Under the pieces are notes generated by a model. The model was given only the letters and a program-made list of their open reading frames with translations, was not told the DNA's origin and did no database searches. A program made the translations under genes and the position numbers. A DNA stretch of 39,354 nt from an uncultured Roseovarius sp. (GTDB taxonomy: Bacteria > Pseudomonadota > Alphaproteobacteria > Rhodobacterales > Rhodobacteraceae): contig NZ_CAMYMD010000108.1 in NCBI RefSeq assembly GCF_947259555.1, positions 1-39,354 on the forward strand, written 5' to 3'. Below, in pieces: positions 25,424-35,400 of the stretch (its first letter is position 1; each line of letters begins with the position of its first letter).

Positions 25424-26302
25424 ATGACCAAATCGACTCACAAGGTTACGGCAGGGCTAGTATTTCTCGGTTCGAGAACATTTGATATTGTCCGGATAGG
25501 AAACCAGATCAGCAAGACGCTGGACTGGCTGGACGAGCCTACAACGGGCCTGCGCATTCTGTCCGATTGCGCAGCGACCTTGCAAACAGACCGTTTCGAT
25601 GTCGCGCTCGAGATCGAGACGGATCGCAAAGTGGCGACCCTTGAGGCGCCCGCCGCGCAATACCTGGCTCTGAGGCTGATTTCGAACGATGTCGCGCCAC
25701 AAGCGGATGAGCACCTGACGCTTTCGATCATGGCTCACGTCTTGCGCGTGCTTCATGGATCATTGTCTCCGGACTATGTCCAATGGGTGCATCCGCTCGC
25801 CGTGTTGAGCCATGCGGAGTTTCTGGCGGCGGTCACACCGCGCGAGAGGGACGAGGAAGAGGACATTCCGCAACCTGATTTCACACCGCAAAAGGCCGCA
25901 CAGGCTGCACGCAGCCGTTTGCCTGACATCGAAGCCACCAATCAGGTCTTGCAAGCACGTTTCGGCAGCCGACATGAGATGGTACAGTCGGGCGGCGGCA
26001 TCAACCGCGATCTGCGGGCCGTCTTCCGAGAGCCCGAAGATGGCGATACCGCTGTCATGGCGGACGGAGAGGCTGTTCGCGAAGAAACCGCGCCCCTGCG
26101 CCTTGCGGTCTGGATGATGACCATCACGCTCGCGCTCTTTGCATTGCCGGTCGCGGCGGGTCTCGCTGTGTTCAACCTGCTGCGCGGTGAGAATCTGCGA
26201 CTCGCGTCGCAGACGGCTGCGCTCACCGGTCTTTTCACCACACTACAGGTGCATGGTGCGACAGCGCAGGTTCTCGAGACGGTACAGGGCATGTTGGGAT
26301 GA
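25424..26302 (+). CDS. conserved hypothetical, C-terminal membrane anchor (family A of a pair)
   Basis: A 292-residue protein I do not recognise. The N-terminal 130 residues look globular, a charged linker rich in Glu/Asp/Arg follows, and near the C-terminus is a strong hydrophobic stretch (about 223-250, VWMMTITLALFALPVAAGLAVF) that may span the membrane once or twice. The ATG at 25424 is preceded by GGAG. The protein at 27309 has the same layout and a weakly matching block (VLRVLHGSL.PDYVQW..P versus IERVRGYLPYDAKLLGP). A lytic transglycosylase gene lies between. Function unknown; a cell-envelope role is only suggested by context. Confidence 0.7.
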   Translation: MTKSTHKVTAGLVFLGSRTFDIVRIGNQISKTLDWLDEPTTGLRILSDCAATLQTDRFDVALEIETDRKVATLEAPAAQYLALRLISNDVAPQADEHLTLSIMAHVLRVLHGSLSPDYVQWVHPLAVLSHAEFLAAVTPRERDEEEDIPQPDFTPQKAAQAARSRLPDIEATNQVLQARFGSRHEMVQSGGGINRDLRAVFREPEDGDTAVMADGEAVREETAPLRLAVWMMTITLALFALPVAAGLAVFNLLRGENLRLASQTAALTGLFTTLQVHGATAQVLETVQGMLG

Positions 26303-26392
26303 CCTCTACAGCGGTTTTCACGCGCATCGCCCTTGTGATGGGCGCAAGGCACGTTACACTCGGATCGGATATTGTTTTTCGGGAGATTTGTA

Positions 26393-27211
26393 ATGTTTGA
26401 CACGCGCGCATTCCGCATACGCCCTCTCGCGCTAGGGCTCTGGCTGGGCCTTGCCGCGACCGGTGCCGTCGCCGCGCCCTGCAGCAATACCGCCAATGGG
26501 TTTTCGGCTTGGAAATCAGCCTTCGCCCAAGAGGCCGCCGCCGAAGGCGTTGGCGAGGCCGGGCTCCGGGCCCTCGGCGCCGCGCAATACGCCACCCGCA
26601 CCATCTCTGCGGATCGCAACCAGAAGAGCTTCAGGTACAGTCTTGAGAAATTCATGCAAGTGCGCGGCGCCACCACCATTGTGGCTCAGGGGCGCAAACG
26701 CCGGGCCCGCGATGCGGCGTTCTACGATGCGCTCGAGCGGCAATATGGCGTACCGGCTGGCGTATTGATCGCGATACATGGCATGGAAACAGGGTTTGGC
26801 GGCTTTATGGGGGACAGTTCGGTGGTTTCGGCCATTGTGACCCTAACCTTCGATTGCCGCAGGTCCGATTTTTTCCGCCCGCATGCGATCGGTGCGCTGA
26901 AACTGGTCGATCAGGGTGCAATCACCGTCCAGACCAAAGGGGCGCGGCATGGCGAGTTGGGACATACCCAATTTCTGCCCGGCAACGCACTCCGCTACGG
27001 CGTCGATGCCAATGGAGATGGACGGATCGACTTTTACAACATCACCGACGCGTTGGCTTCGACTGCGAATTTCCTGCGCCAGAAGGGCTGGCAGCCCGGA
27101 CAGGGCTATCAGGAGGGCCAACCCAACTTTGCTGTCATCCAGCAATGGAATGCCGCCGGCGTCTATCAAAAGGCGATAGCCATCATGGCGGCGCAGATCG
27201 ACGGCGGTTGA
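26393..27211 (+). CDS. lytic murein transglycosylase, MltB-like
   Basis: A 272-residue exported peptidoglycan lytic transglycosylase (SLT_2/MltB family), cutting the MurNAc-GlcNAc bond. The signal peptide ends near GAVAAPC. That leaves a cysteine just after the cleavage region, but I see no good lipobox. Catalytic Glu lies in IHGMETGFGGF. The family block GELGHTQFLPGNALRYGVDANGDG and later ALASTANFL is complete. GGGAG precedes the ATG at 26393. It lies between two related membrane-anchored proteins of unknown function, which may act with it in the envelope. Confidence 0.9.
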   Translation: MFDTRAFRIRPLALGLWLGLAATGAVAAPCSNTANGFSAWKSAFAQEAAAEGVGEAGLRALGAAQYATRTISADRNQKSFRYSLEKFMQVRGATTIVAQGRKRRARDAAFYDALERQYGVPAGVLIAIHGMETGFGGFMGDSSVVSAIVTLTFDCRRSDFFRPHAIGALKLVDQGAITVQTKGARHGELGHTQFLPGNALRYGVDANGDGRIDFYNITDALASTANFLRQKGWQPGQGYQEGQPNFAVIQQWNAAGVYQKAIAIMAAQIDGG

Positions 27212-27308
27212 CGACTGTTTGCGGACCGGACAAACTAGTGCGTCCCCCGTTATTTATGAGTGCCGAACGGTTGCGGTTTTCAAGACCCAGTAGCAATTGA
27301 GGCATGAT

Positions 27309-27977
27309 ATGAGCAAGAAATTCCACGGCGAGATCGCCGCACTGGAATATCACGACCCTCCGGACCTCGGATTTCCCGACATTGTCGAGGAATTCGATAT
27401 CGCCACGAACGCGTTCGCAACGCAAGTGCGAGGTCTGACCTGGGATGGTGAGGATATCGCGATCATCGACCGCGAAACGGTACGTATCGCGCTCGGTTGG
27501 CTACCACCTGAGCGGCCGAACCGTCCGCATTACCTCGTGATCGCTATCGGACCACCGGCGCAGAAAGGTCGGCGCGCATTAGACCAAAGCGCTTACGAGT
27601 TGCTGGTGCGGCGCGCGATCGAACGGGTACGCGGCTACCTGCCCTATGACGCCAAGTTGCTCGGCCCGGCCACGCAGCCCGTCGATGAGCTTTTGCTTGA
27701 CCGTACATTCGAGCTGCTCACCGCAACCGCTCCAGAAACAGACACGTCTGACCGCCAGGCGGGACGCGCAAAGGCACGCGACGCGAAATCGCACGATTGG
27801 GCCAAGGGCGCGATGGACGCGAGTGATGCACGCGACTTGCCAAAGCAGATATCGGTGCCCATGCGGCTGACGATCATCACCTTCGGCCTGACGCTCTTTC
27901 TGCATGCGCCACCAATCGGGGCGGCCCTGCTCACCTACACCACTCTGCGCGAAGCGCAGCCGCTCATGTTCGGCTAA
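27309..27977 (+). CDS. conserved hypothetical, C-terminal membrane anchor (family B of a pair)
   Basis: A 222-residue protein not recognised by me. The N-terminal 120 residues look like an alpha/beta domain; a basic, Ala/Arg/Asp-rich linker follows; and a hydrophobic C-terminus (about 192-215, TIITFGLTLFLHAPPIGAALL) likely anchors it in the membrane. It has the same plan as the 25424 protein and a weak block of shared residues, so the two may be diverged paralogues. The ATG at 27309 follows TTGAGG. A TTG at 27297 is a less likely start. Function unknown. Confidence 0.7.
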   Translation: MSKKFHGEIAALEYHDPPDLGFPDIVEEFDIATNAFATQVRGLTWDGEDIAIIDRETVRIALGWLPPERPNRPHYLVIAIGPPAQKGRRALDQSAYELLVRRAIERVRGYLPYDAKLLGPATQPVDELLLDRTFELLTATAPETDTSDRQAGRAKARDAKSHDWAKGAMDASDARDLPKQISVPMRLTIITFGLTLFLHAPPIGAALLTYTTLREAQPLMFG

Positions 27978-27983
27978 GTTAGC

Positions 27984-28025
27984 CCGCTGATAGCGGAGGT
28001 CAGGACATGCACTTGATGCTGACCT
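27984..28025. repeat. two adjacent inverted repeats between convergent genes
   Basis: CCGCT-GAT-AGCGG (27984-27996) is followed at once by AGGTCAG (27997-28003) and CTGACCT (28019-28025). They lie between the hypothetical gene ending at 27977 and the convergent gene ending at 28079. They may form terminator or mRNA-stabilising hairpins, though there is no T-tract. Confidence 0.45.
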
Positions 28026-28078
28026 TCACACGCTGAATGAAGATGTCGCGCGCGGCGCACAGGCTGCTGCCCGGCCGC

Positions 28079-28801
28079 CTATCGTGCCAAGATGTAACTG
28101 TGGATGGAAAACACGCAGGCCCGCGTCTCGGGCAAGCGCAGCACACATTGCCGTTCGGACCGCAGATATGGCAGCTCTGCCGTCTCACTCGGGGTCACGC
28201 GCGAGCGGGGCTGATGCAGCACCGCATCGGCATAGTTGAGCGCGTTGAAGCGCCAGAGCGGGCGGCCGACCTGCACCCCGTCGAACAGCCGCTGCACCCG
28301 TCGCGCGATGCCGTCGTCATAGGATGGCACCGGCACATGGATTGCGGTCAGGGGGCGGCCGATCTTTTCGGCCAGCCGCCAGCTTGCCGGAAAGCACAGT
28401 ACAGCCGCCGTCAGCACATGTTCCTCGCCGCGCTTTTCCAGCAGGCAGAGATCCTCCTGCACCAGATGCCCCAGCGTGCCCATCGGATCATCGCGGTCGA
28501 TCGGCACGGCCACACCATCGGGGCGCTGCACCTGCTTTGCGGAAATAACGTAGCCCGCTCCGTTCTCTGCCAGCCAGTCCAGCACATATTGCAAAAGCTC
28601 GGCCATTGCAGGCCCCGCCCCTTCGGTCACGGCCAGCACATCGTCGCGCCGCTCCGACAACAACCGCGCACGTTCGGCCATTTGTGCACTGAATGCCTCA
28701 TCCACCAAGAGCCAGTCGGCCATATCAAGCGGCGCGATGCCCGGCAGCGGGCGCTTGGCCTCCACGTCATAGGGCATGCGTTTCTGCAATATCTCGGTCA
28801 T
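28079..28801 (-). CDS. DUF3445 family, haem-dependent oxidative N-demethylase-like
   Basis: A 240-residue protein of the DUF3445 family (PF11927). The one studied member is a haem-containing oxidative N-demethylase subunit with a PAS-like fold. Recognisable family parts include PLDMADWLLVDE near the N-terminus, HLVQEDLCLLEK, and FPASWRLAEKIGRPL. The ATG at 28801 overlaps the stop of the DUF6314 gene (ATGA). No partner subunits are encoded beside it, so the substrate is unknown. Confidence 0.78.
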   Translation of the reverse strand: MTEILQKRMPYDVEAKRPLPGIAPLDMADWLLVDEAFSAQMAERARLLSERRDDVLAVTEGAGPAMAELLQYVLDWLAENGAGYVISAKQVQRPDGVAVPIDRDDPMGTLGHLVQEDLCLLEKRGEEHVLTAAVLCFPASWRLAEKIGRPLTAIHVPVPSYDDGIARRVQRLFDGVQVGRPLWRFNALNYADAVLHQPRSRVTPSETAELPYLRSERQCVLRLPETRACVFSIHSYILAR

Positions 28802-29205
28802 TCCCCCTCCGGTCTGTAGCGTGTCACCATGCGGTAATCCTTGCGCGGGCCACGCACCCGCCATGTCACGGTGAACTCGGGCCAATTGCCAAAATCATAG
28901 GCCCCGTCATATTGATCCGGGTCGCACCAATGCGCGGTCTCTCCCCCCTCGGGGGGAACATGATGGAAGAACCGGCCATCCTCGAAGGACACCGCCAGAT
29001 CGCTGTCCCAAGAATACCGCCGCTCCACCTGCATCGGTGCATGGCCCGCGATTCGCATCTCGCCGGTCTCGGTATAGGCCAGCCCCGCGCCGTCGCACCG
29101 CCAGACCGCGCGGCCCGTCACCGTGGCCCTGCGCCCATCCGCCTCGACCACCTCGCGCGTGAACGCCCACGCCCCCTCGAAATCTTGTAATCGTCTTGGC
29201 CGCAT
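28798..29205 (-). CDS. DUF6314 family protein
   Basis: A 135-residue protein resembling the DUF6314 family found in Rhodobacteraceae. It is rich in aromatic residues (RRYSWDSD, GRFFHHVPPEGG, FTVTWRVRGPRKDY), like a small beta-barrel that binds a ligand. It has no signal peptide or membrane segment. It is translationally coupled to the DUF3445 gene by a 4-nt overlap, which hints at a shared task. Role unknown. It diverges from purB across about 90 bp. Confidence 0.75.
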   Translation of the reverse strand: MRPRRLQDFEGAWAFTREVVEADGRRATVTGRAVWRCDGAGLAYTETGEMRIAGHAPMQVERRYSWDSDLAVSFEDGRFFHHVPPEGGETAHWCDPDQYDGAYDFGNWPEFTVTWRVRGPRKDYRMVTRYRPEGE

Positions 29206-29295
29206 GCGCCGCCCTTGCCCCCGCCTTGCCGTGCTGTCGCTTAGCCACTACAAGCGCGCTCAACCGCTTTCCATACCAATCTGCAAGGACCGCCG

Positions 29296-30606
29296 ATGAT
29301 TCCCCGCTATTCCCGCCCCGATATGGTCGCCATCTGGGAGCCCGCCACCAAATTCCGCATCTGGTACGAGATCGAAGCGCATGCCTGTGACGCCATGGCC
29401 AATCTGGGCGTGATCCCGCGCGCGAATGCCGATGCCGTCTGGACAGCCAGGGACGTGGAGTTCGATGTCGCCCGCATCGACGAGATCGAGGCCGAGACCA
29501 GGCATGACGTGATCGCCTTCCTCACCCATCTGGCCGAACATGTGGGCAGCGACGAGGCCCGGTTCGTGCATCAGGGCATGACCTCCTCGGACGTGCTCGA
29601 CACCTGTTTCAACATTCAGCTGACCCGCGCCGCCGATATCCTGATCGCGGATATGGAGGGGCTTCTGGCGGCATTGAAACGCCGCGCGTTCGAGCACAAG
29701 GACACGATCCGCATCGGGCGCAGCCACGGCATCCATGCCGAGCCGACCACGATGGGGCTGACCTTCGCGCGCTTCTACGCCGAGATGGATCGCAACCTCA
29801 CCCGCCTGCGCACAGCGCGCGACGAGATCGCCACCGGGGCCATCTCCGGCGCGGTCGGCACATTCGCCAATGTCGACCCGCGCGTCGAGGAACATGTCTG
29901 CGCGCAGCTTGGCCTCGCGCCCGAACCGATCAGCACGCAGGTCATCCCGCGCGACCGGCACGCGGCTTTCTTTGCCACTCTCGGCGTCGTCGCATCCTCG
30001 GTCGAGAACGTCGCCATCGAGATCCGTCACATGCAGCGCACCGAGGTGCTGGAGGCGGCCGAGTTCTTCTCGATGGGGCAAAAGGGCTCTTCGGCCATGC
30101 CGCACAAGAAGAACCCGGTGCTGACCGAGAACCTGACGGGTCTTGCCCGCCTCGTGCGCATGACGGTGGTGCCCGCGATGGAAAACGTGGCCCTCTGGCA
30201 CGAGCGCGACATCTCGCATTCCTCGGTCGAGCGCAATATCGGCCCCGATGCCACGATCACACTCGATTTCGCCCTCGCGCGGTTGACAGGTGTCATCGAC
30301 AAACTGATCGTCTACCCCGACAACATGCTGGCCAACATGAACAAATTCCCCGGCCTCGTGATGTCGCAGCGGGTACTTCTGGCGCTGACGCAGGCCGGTG
30401 TCAGCCGCGAGGACGCCTATCGCCTCGTGCAACGCAACGCGCTCAAGGTCTGGGAGACGGGCTGCGACTTCAAGACCGAACTGCTGAATGACGCGGAAGT
30501 CACAGCGGCGCTCAGCCCGGCGGAAATTGATGAAAAATTCGACTTGGGTTATCACACCAAGCATGTGGACACGATTTTCGCACGGGTTTTCGGGACCGCC
30601 GCGTAG
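29296..30606 (+). CDS. purB: adenylosuccinate lyase
   Basis: A 436-residue enzyme of purine synthesis, cleaving SAICAR and adenylosuccinate with release of fumarate. The signature [11 protein letters not shown] is present and the catalytic His lies in the region [24 protein letters not shown] is the other conserved block. AAGGAC precedes the ATG. It is full length with C-terminus [14 protein letters not shown]. The last 67 bp recur in a direct copy about 1.57 kb downstream, where the coded tail ends FGES instead. This suggests the 3' end was rebuilt by an insertion. Confidence 0.97.
   Translation: MIPRYSRPDMVAIWEPATKFRIWYEIEAHACDAMANLGVIPRANADAVWTARDVEFDVARIDEIEAETRHDVIAFLTHLAEHVGSDEARFVHQGMTSSDVLDTCFNIQLTRAADILIADMEGLLAALKRRAFEHKDTIRIGRSHGIHAEPTTMGLTFARFYAEMDRNLTRLRTARDEIATGAISGAVGTFANVDPRVEEHVCAQLGLAPEPISTQVIPRDRHAAFFATLGVVASSVENVAIEIRHMQRTEVLEAAEFFSMGQKGSSAMPHKKNPVLTENLTGLARLVRMTVVPAMENVALWHERDISHSSVERNIGPDATITLDFALARLTGVIDKLIVYPDNMLANMNKFPGLVMSQRVLLALTQAGVSREDAYRLVQRNALKVWETGCDFKTELLNDAEVTAALSPAEIDEKFDLGYHTKHVDTIFARVFGTAA
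30528..30594 (+). repeat. direct repeat, copy 1 (3' end of purB)
   Basis: Bases 30528-30594 match 32100-32166 at 63 of 67 positions; the first 48 are identical. Copy 1 lies inside the working purB gene. Together the copies bracket the cupin/LysR pair. Confidence 0.95.
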
Positions 30607-30615
30607 GCGCACGGA

Positions 30616-31041
30616 TCAACCTGCAGGGTTGAGGTCGCAGACGATCGCCGTCGCAGGGGTGTCGCCGCGGTTGTAGAACCAGTGGTCGGTCTCCGCATCC
30701 TCGCGGATGCCGTCCTTTCCCTCCGCGCTGTAGGTGACTTCGCCCTCGGGTCGACCCTCGACCCACTCACCCGAGATCACCTTGACCAGCCCGGGGCGGT
30801 TTGCGTGATCATGCTGTGCGATCTGCCCACCGGGCTCAATGGTGATCGCGCGCAGCTGCATCATGTAACCCTCCAGCCCTGCTTGCCGTTCGATCATGCC
30901 GGCCTCCAGTTTGCCCAGCGCCTCGACCGACAGGCCCTTGTGCTCAGTCGGGCCCTTGGCGGCCGCCAGGGCTATCCCGGCGGCGACGCCTATCACACCC
31001 GCCAGCGCAACCATTCCGTGTTGTCCGAACGTCCGTTTCAT
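30616..31041 (-). CDS. membrane-anchored or exported cupin-domain protein
   Basis: A 141-residue protein. The N-terminus has a short basic stretch and a hydrophobic segment (about residues 10-28), either a signal peptide or an anchor. The rest is a small cupin: the GGQIAQHDHANRPGLV.VISGE block gives two metal-ligand histidines, followed by a second Glu/His region near TDHWFYNRGD. GGGAGG precedes the ATG at 31041. It diverges from the LysR gene with about 107 bp between, a common arrangement where the regulator controls the divergent gene. It sits just inside the purB repeat pair, so it is likely an insertion passenger. Substrate unknown. Confidence 0.83.
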   Translation of the reverse strand: MKRTFGQHGMVALAGVIGVAAGIALAAAKGPTEHKGLSVEALGKLEAGMIERQAGLEGYMMQLRAITIEPGGQIAQHDHANRPGLVKVISGEWVEGRPEGEVTYSAEGKDGIREDAETDHWFYNRGDTPATAIVCDLNPAG

Positions 31042-31148
31042 CCTGATGCCTCCCGGATTTTGTAACTTGCGGCTTTTAGCGTAGTATTGCGGCATGGATT
31101 TCGACAACTGAAACGAATTTGCCAACGGGTGAAAGGGATTCATACGCG

Positions 31149-32072
31149 ATGAAACGCAAGCTGCCGCCCTTCCCCGCCCTGCGCGCATTCGAGGCCGCCG
31201 CCCGGCTCGGATCGTTCCGCGCTGCCGCAGCGGAGCTTTGTGTCACCGCCTCTGCGATCAGCCATCAAATCCGCACGCTCGAAACATTTCTCGAGCGGCC
31301 CCTTTTTTGGCGGAGTATACGCCAGGTTACGCTCAACGAGGACGGCCGGCTTTATCTCGCGCGCGTGGGGCCCCTTCTCGACGAACTTGATGCCTCAACG
31401 CGCCTTATCGCAGGCAATGCCTGCGCCGGGCCCCTACGGGTCAAGGCGACCGAAGGCTTCACCAAGCGCTGGCTCATCCCACGGCTGTCCGATTTCCTCG
31501 CGCGTTACCCCAAGATCGCCGTGCGGATCGAAACCGGGGTGCCGCCCACCGATTTTCACGATGGCAAGCGCGACGTTGTCATCCACTGGGGCGACGACCC
31601 GGTTCCCGGCGTCGAGGTAAAGCCCTTCATGAGCTCCACCCGCACGCCGTTGTGCTCGCCGCGCTATCTCGCGCAGAACCCCGACCTGACCACCCCCCGC
31701 GCGCTCTTGTCAAAGACGCTCATACGCGACCAGGTCGGCGACGGGTGGAAGGAATGGTTCTCACTCGTCGGTGCCGGGGACGCCTGCCCTTCCGGTGGGC
31801 CGGAATTCGCCCATTGCGAACTGGGCATGACCGCTGCGGAAAGCGATCTGGGCATGACGCTCGGCTATGTCGCGATGATCGGTGAAACACTTGAGCGTGG
31901 CACGCTGGTCGCACCTTTTGATCTGGAATCGCCTACGCGGACGATCTATTCAGTTGCTTATCTGACCGAACGCGTCGAAGACGCGCGCATCGCAGCATTC
32001 CGGGACTGGGTGTTCGAGCAGATGCTACATAACACCCTGCCAGAGGCACCCGCGCTGCGCGTCGCGCAATAG
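31149..32072 (+). CDS. LysR-type transcriptional regulator, GcvA-like
   Basis: A 307-residue LysR regulator. The N-terminal helix-turn-helix reads LPPFPALRAFEAAARLGSF through AISHQIRTLE, the GcvA-type signature, and an effector domain fills the rest. I start at the ATG at 31149. It is divergent from the cupin gene and probably controls it, with binding sites expected in the 107-bp gap (not identified by eye). Both genes lie between the two purB 3' copies. The effector is unknown. Confidence 0.9.
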   Translation: MKRKLPPFPALRAFEAAARLGSFRAAAAELCVTASAISHQIRTLETFLERPLFWRSIRQVTLNEDGRLYLARVGPLLDELDASTRLIAGNACAGPLRVKATEGFTKRWLIPRLSDFLARYPKIAVRIETGVPPTDFHDGKRDVVIHWGDDPVPGVEVKPFMSSTRTPLCSPRYLAQNPDLTTPRALLSKTLIRDQVGDGWKEWFSLVGAGDACPSGGPEFAHCELGMTAAESDLGMTLGYVAMIGETLERGTLVAPFDLESPTRTIYSVAYLTERVEDARIAAFRDWVFEQMLHNTLPEAPALRVAQ

Positions 32073-32099
32073 CGCCGTCGTCTCCTGCGCCACCAAGAG

Positions 32100-32175
32100 T
32101 GATGAAAAATTCGACTTGGGTTATCACACCAAGCATGTGGACACGATATTTGGCCGGGTTTTCGGGGAATCGTGA
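32100..32175 (+). pseudogene. purB: detached 3' fragment of purB (direct repeat copy 2)
   Basis: Reads in frame as the last 24 codons of purB ([17 protein letters not shown], then GRVFGES) and ends in TGA at 32173-32175. It has no start of its own. Bases 32100-32166 match 30528-30594 at 63 of 67 positions. It is 35 bp before the small secreted-protein gene, so it may be the original purB end, cut off when the cupin/LysR segment arrived. Confidence 0.9.
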
Positions 32176-32209
32176 TATGCTCGCGCCCTGTGCAACAGGG
32201 AGACATATC

Positions 32210-32374
32210 ATGACGTTGAAATTCGGACTTGCCGCCCTCGCCCTCGTGGCGCTCCCCTCCTTCGCGCTCGCGGCGGGGTGCAATTACGGTAAAGACAAAC
32301 AAGCGATGTCCTGCGTCGACGGCACAAGCTGGGATAGCGCCACCAACAGCTGCCAGCCTGTGACATCGAGCTGA
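32210..32374 (+). CDS. small secreted cysteine-containing protein
   Basis: A 54-residue protein. A signal peptide (about 22 residues) ends in FALAA, leaving a mature peptide of roughly 32 residues. It has three cysteines and a C.DGT.WD..TN.C.P pattern reminiscent of small chitin-binding-type modules. AGGGAGA precedes the ATG. It may originally have followed purB directly. Function unknown. Confidence 0.75.
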   Translation: MTLKFGLAALALVALPSFALAAGCNYGKDKQAMSCVDGTSWDSATNSCQPVTSS

Positions 32375-32444
32375 TGTGCAAATGGGCGGGAACGCGCCCG
32401 CCCCGGCTTCACCGTTCTGCAAATACTCAAGTACCCCGCTCGCC

Positions 32445-35400
32445 TCACAGAGCGCGTACCGCGAATGTACCCGGCCCAAAACTGGCAGACACCTGCGCCA
32501 GTTCAATGCGCTTGCCCGCATCCGGCCCGTCCGCCACGCGCGCAGACGCCGGATAGACCCATTCCGAACGATCCAAAGTCACCTCTCGCAAGACCTGCTC
32601 GCCGCGCATCACCCGCAAGAGATACCGCTCGCTTTCCTCGCCAAGCGGCACCTCGGGCGTGTCCCACCGGTCGCCGCCGATGCGCGTCCGCCGGATCCAG
32701 GTGATACGCATATCACCGCCCGCCTCGACCAGCCGCAAATGCACCGGCGCATAGGGCCGCAGGCCCACCCCGTCAAAGGCGATGACCGCATGGCTGAAAC
32801 TCGGATCATCTACCGGGCGCCCACCCGGCCCGATCCGGTAATGCCGCGCCTGCCCGCGCTGCGCCTCGTTGAGCTCGATCTGCTGCGGCACGCCATCCAG
32901 CCGCACGAGGATCGAGCCCACCGTCCATGCCCCGGCCCCTTCGGTCCCCAACTGCCCGCGCAACCGGTGCCGCAGGATATAGGTCTCGGGCGCAACCAAC
33001 TCGGCATCGCGGAACTGGAACAGCTCCCATCCCCCCGGCGTGCCATCCCCGATGGCACACAGATTGGCCCCGTTCAGCAACGCCGCCTCGCTCACGCTCT
33101 CCAGCGTGCCGTGGCGCATCCGCACGAACAGCCCCTCGCCCCGGTCCACCAGCCCGCTGCGTGCCGGGAAAAGCGGCGTCTCGGTCAGCCCCACCGTGCT
33201 GCGCGCCGCGATCAGCGTGTTCAGCCGGTAATCGGCATCCTCGTCCGAGGAATAGACCGCCGCCGTGCCGGGCCAGGGGTCGGCGGTGATGGCGATATGC
33301 GGCGCATGCGGCACCTCGTCGCCGGTCAGCAGCGGCAGGTCGAGGAACAGCGGAGTCACCGGCCCCGGCGCGCTGAACGGGCGCAAGCGGGCCGGAGCGT
33401 CCTCGATCAGGATGGGGCGGAAGCTCTCGGGCTCGATCCGCACCGCATCGACGCGCTGCGCCGTGCCCATCTGCTCCACCCGGTCGATGCGGAACCGCGC
33501 GCCGCCCTCGGCCTCGGGCAGTTCGATCACATCCCCCGCGCCGGTCGCCAGCTGCGACGGCGGAAGCGTCAGGCGCAATGTGTCCACCGACACCCGCGCC
33601 TCCGACAGCCAGCGCTCGACCACCTGCCGCCCCTCGGCCCGCGTCAGCGCCAGCGGCATCTCGGACATCGCCACCGCGTGGGTCGCCTCATCGGGCAATA
33701 TGGCCTCTTCCGAAATCGCCTCGAAGTCCGCATCTGCCTCCAGAAACCGCAGCCGCACCCGGCCCGCAAGTTCCAGATCGCTGCCCCGCGTCTCCTCGAT
33801 CACGCCGCCCAGTTCCGCGTCGCGCACCACGCGCGCCAGATCGGCCACCTGATCCGCCCGCCCGTCGCGGCGGCGAAACTGCAGCACGCCGCCCCGCTCG
33901 ATCGCATCCACCCCATGCGCCAGCATCAGCGGTTGCAGCGCCGACCGCGCGTCGCTCACCTGATCGACCAGGTAGCCCCGCACAAAGGCGGGGGCCGCCC
34001 CGGTCTCGGGCGCATCCAGCCCCGCGCGCCCGGTGATCTCCGCGATCACATCGGCCAGCCTGCGCCCGCTCACCCGGCCAGAGATCCAATGCCCCCGCGC
34101 ATAGTTCTCGCCATCCGACCACAGGTCGAGATTGGCGGGAAAATAGGGATAGGGCCGCGCGTCCCAGGCCCAGACATAGGCGTGACCCATGTCGATCATC
34201 CGCCCGTCGAACTCCTCCGACAGGGGGTTATGCGCGAGATCGCCCCAATACCCCGCCATCGCCCGCAGATATTGCAATTGGATCAGCTCATCCCGCTGCC
34301 CCGTCGAATGGCGCGGCAGGCGCGACTCCGACGATTTCGGATCGAGAAACTTGTTGGGCTGATTGGTGCCCTTGTCCACCGCCCCGCAGCCATATTCGGT
34401 AAAGCGGATCGGCTTGGATTGCGGGACCCATGCGGTCGGCTCCGGACTGCGCGCACCGCTCACCCGGTCAAAATGCCGGTTCTCCCACCAGCCCCGCAGG
34501 TCCTTGAACCGCCAGATCCACGGCTCATCATAGGCCACGTCGGTGATCGGCACGCGGCGCTGCGCAGCCCGCGCCTCGGGGCTGGGATAGAACCAGTCAT
34601 AGCCCTCACCCCCCTCGATATTCGACTGCAGGTAGCCAAGATCATGGATCGACGGCCAGTCCTGCGCGTCAAGATGGTCATACCCCTCGCGCCAGTCGCT
34701 CAGCGGCATGTAATTGTCGATCCCGATAAAATCGATGTTCTCGTCCGCCCACAGCGGATCAAGATGAAAGAACCGGTCGCCACCGCCGGGCTGATAGCCG
34801 AAATATTCCGACCAGTCGGCGGCATAACTGATCTTCACCTGCGGCCCCAGCAGCGCGCGTACCTCGGCGGCAAGATCGACCAACTGCGCCACGGCGGGAA
34901 AGCTGTTATCTGCCCCGCGGATCTGCGTCAGGCCGCGCATTTCCGAGCCGATGCAAAAGCTCTCGACCCCGCCAACGGCGGCACAGAGCGCCGCCTGATG
35001 CAGGATGAACCGCCGGTAGGACCATTCCTCCGGCCCGTGATACGCCACCGGGCTACGCTTTACCGCCCCGCCAAAGCTCAGCAGGTCGAGCACCCCGGTG
35101 CCCGCCTGTTCCACCGGCTGCGCCGCAATCGGCGTCACGGTAAAATCCGCCGCCCGCGCGGTCCCGAAAAACGCCGCGACCTCGGCCTCCGCCGCCGCAC
35201 TCTGATCCGGGCTGCCCGCCTGCCCCGGTGCCTTGGAGGTGCTGATCCGCCCGCGCCAGGGCAGCACCGGCTGATCGCCTGCATCGCTCCACGGATCGGG
35301 CAACCCGTTGCCCGGCATCTGCTCCATCAGGATGAACGGGTAGTAAAGCACCTCCTGCCCGGCCTGCTGCAAGGCGAGAATGGCCTCGATCACCGCCTGA

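Noticed and set aside
30528..32175. Insertion sequence or transposon between the purB copies
   Set aside because: No transposase or integrase gene and no terminal inverted repeats are seen; only the direct repeats support an insertion.
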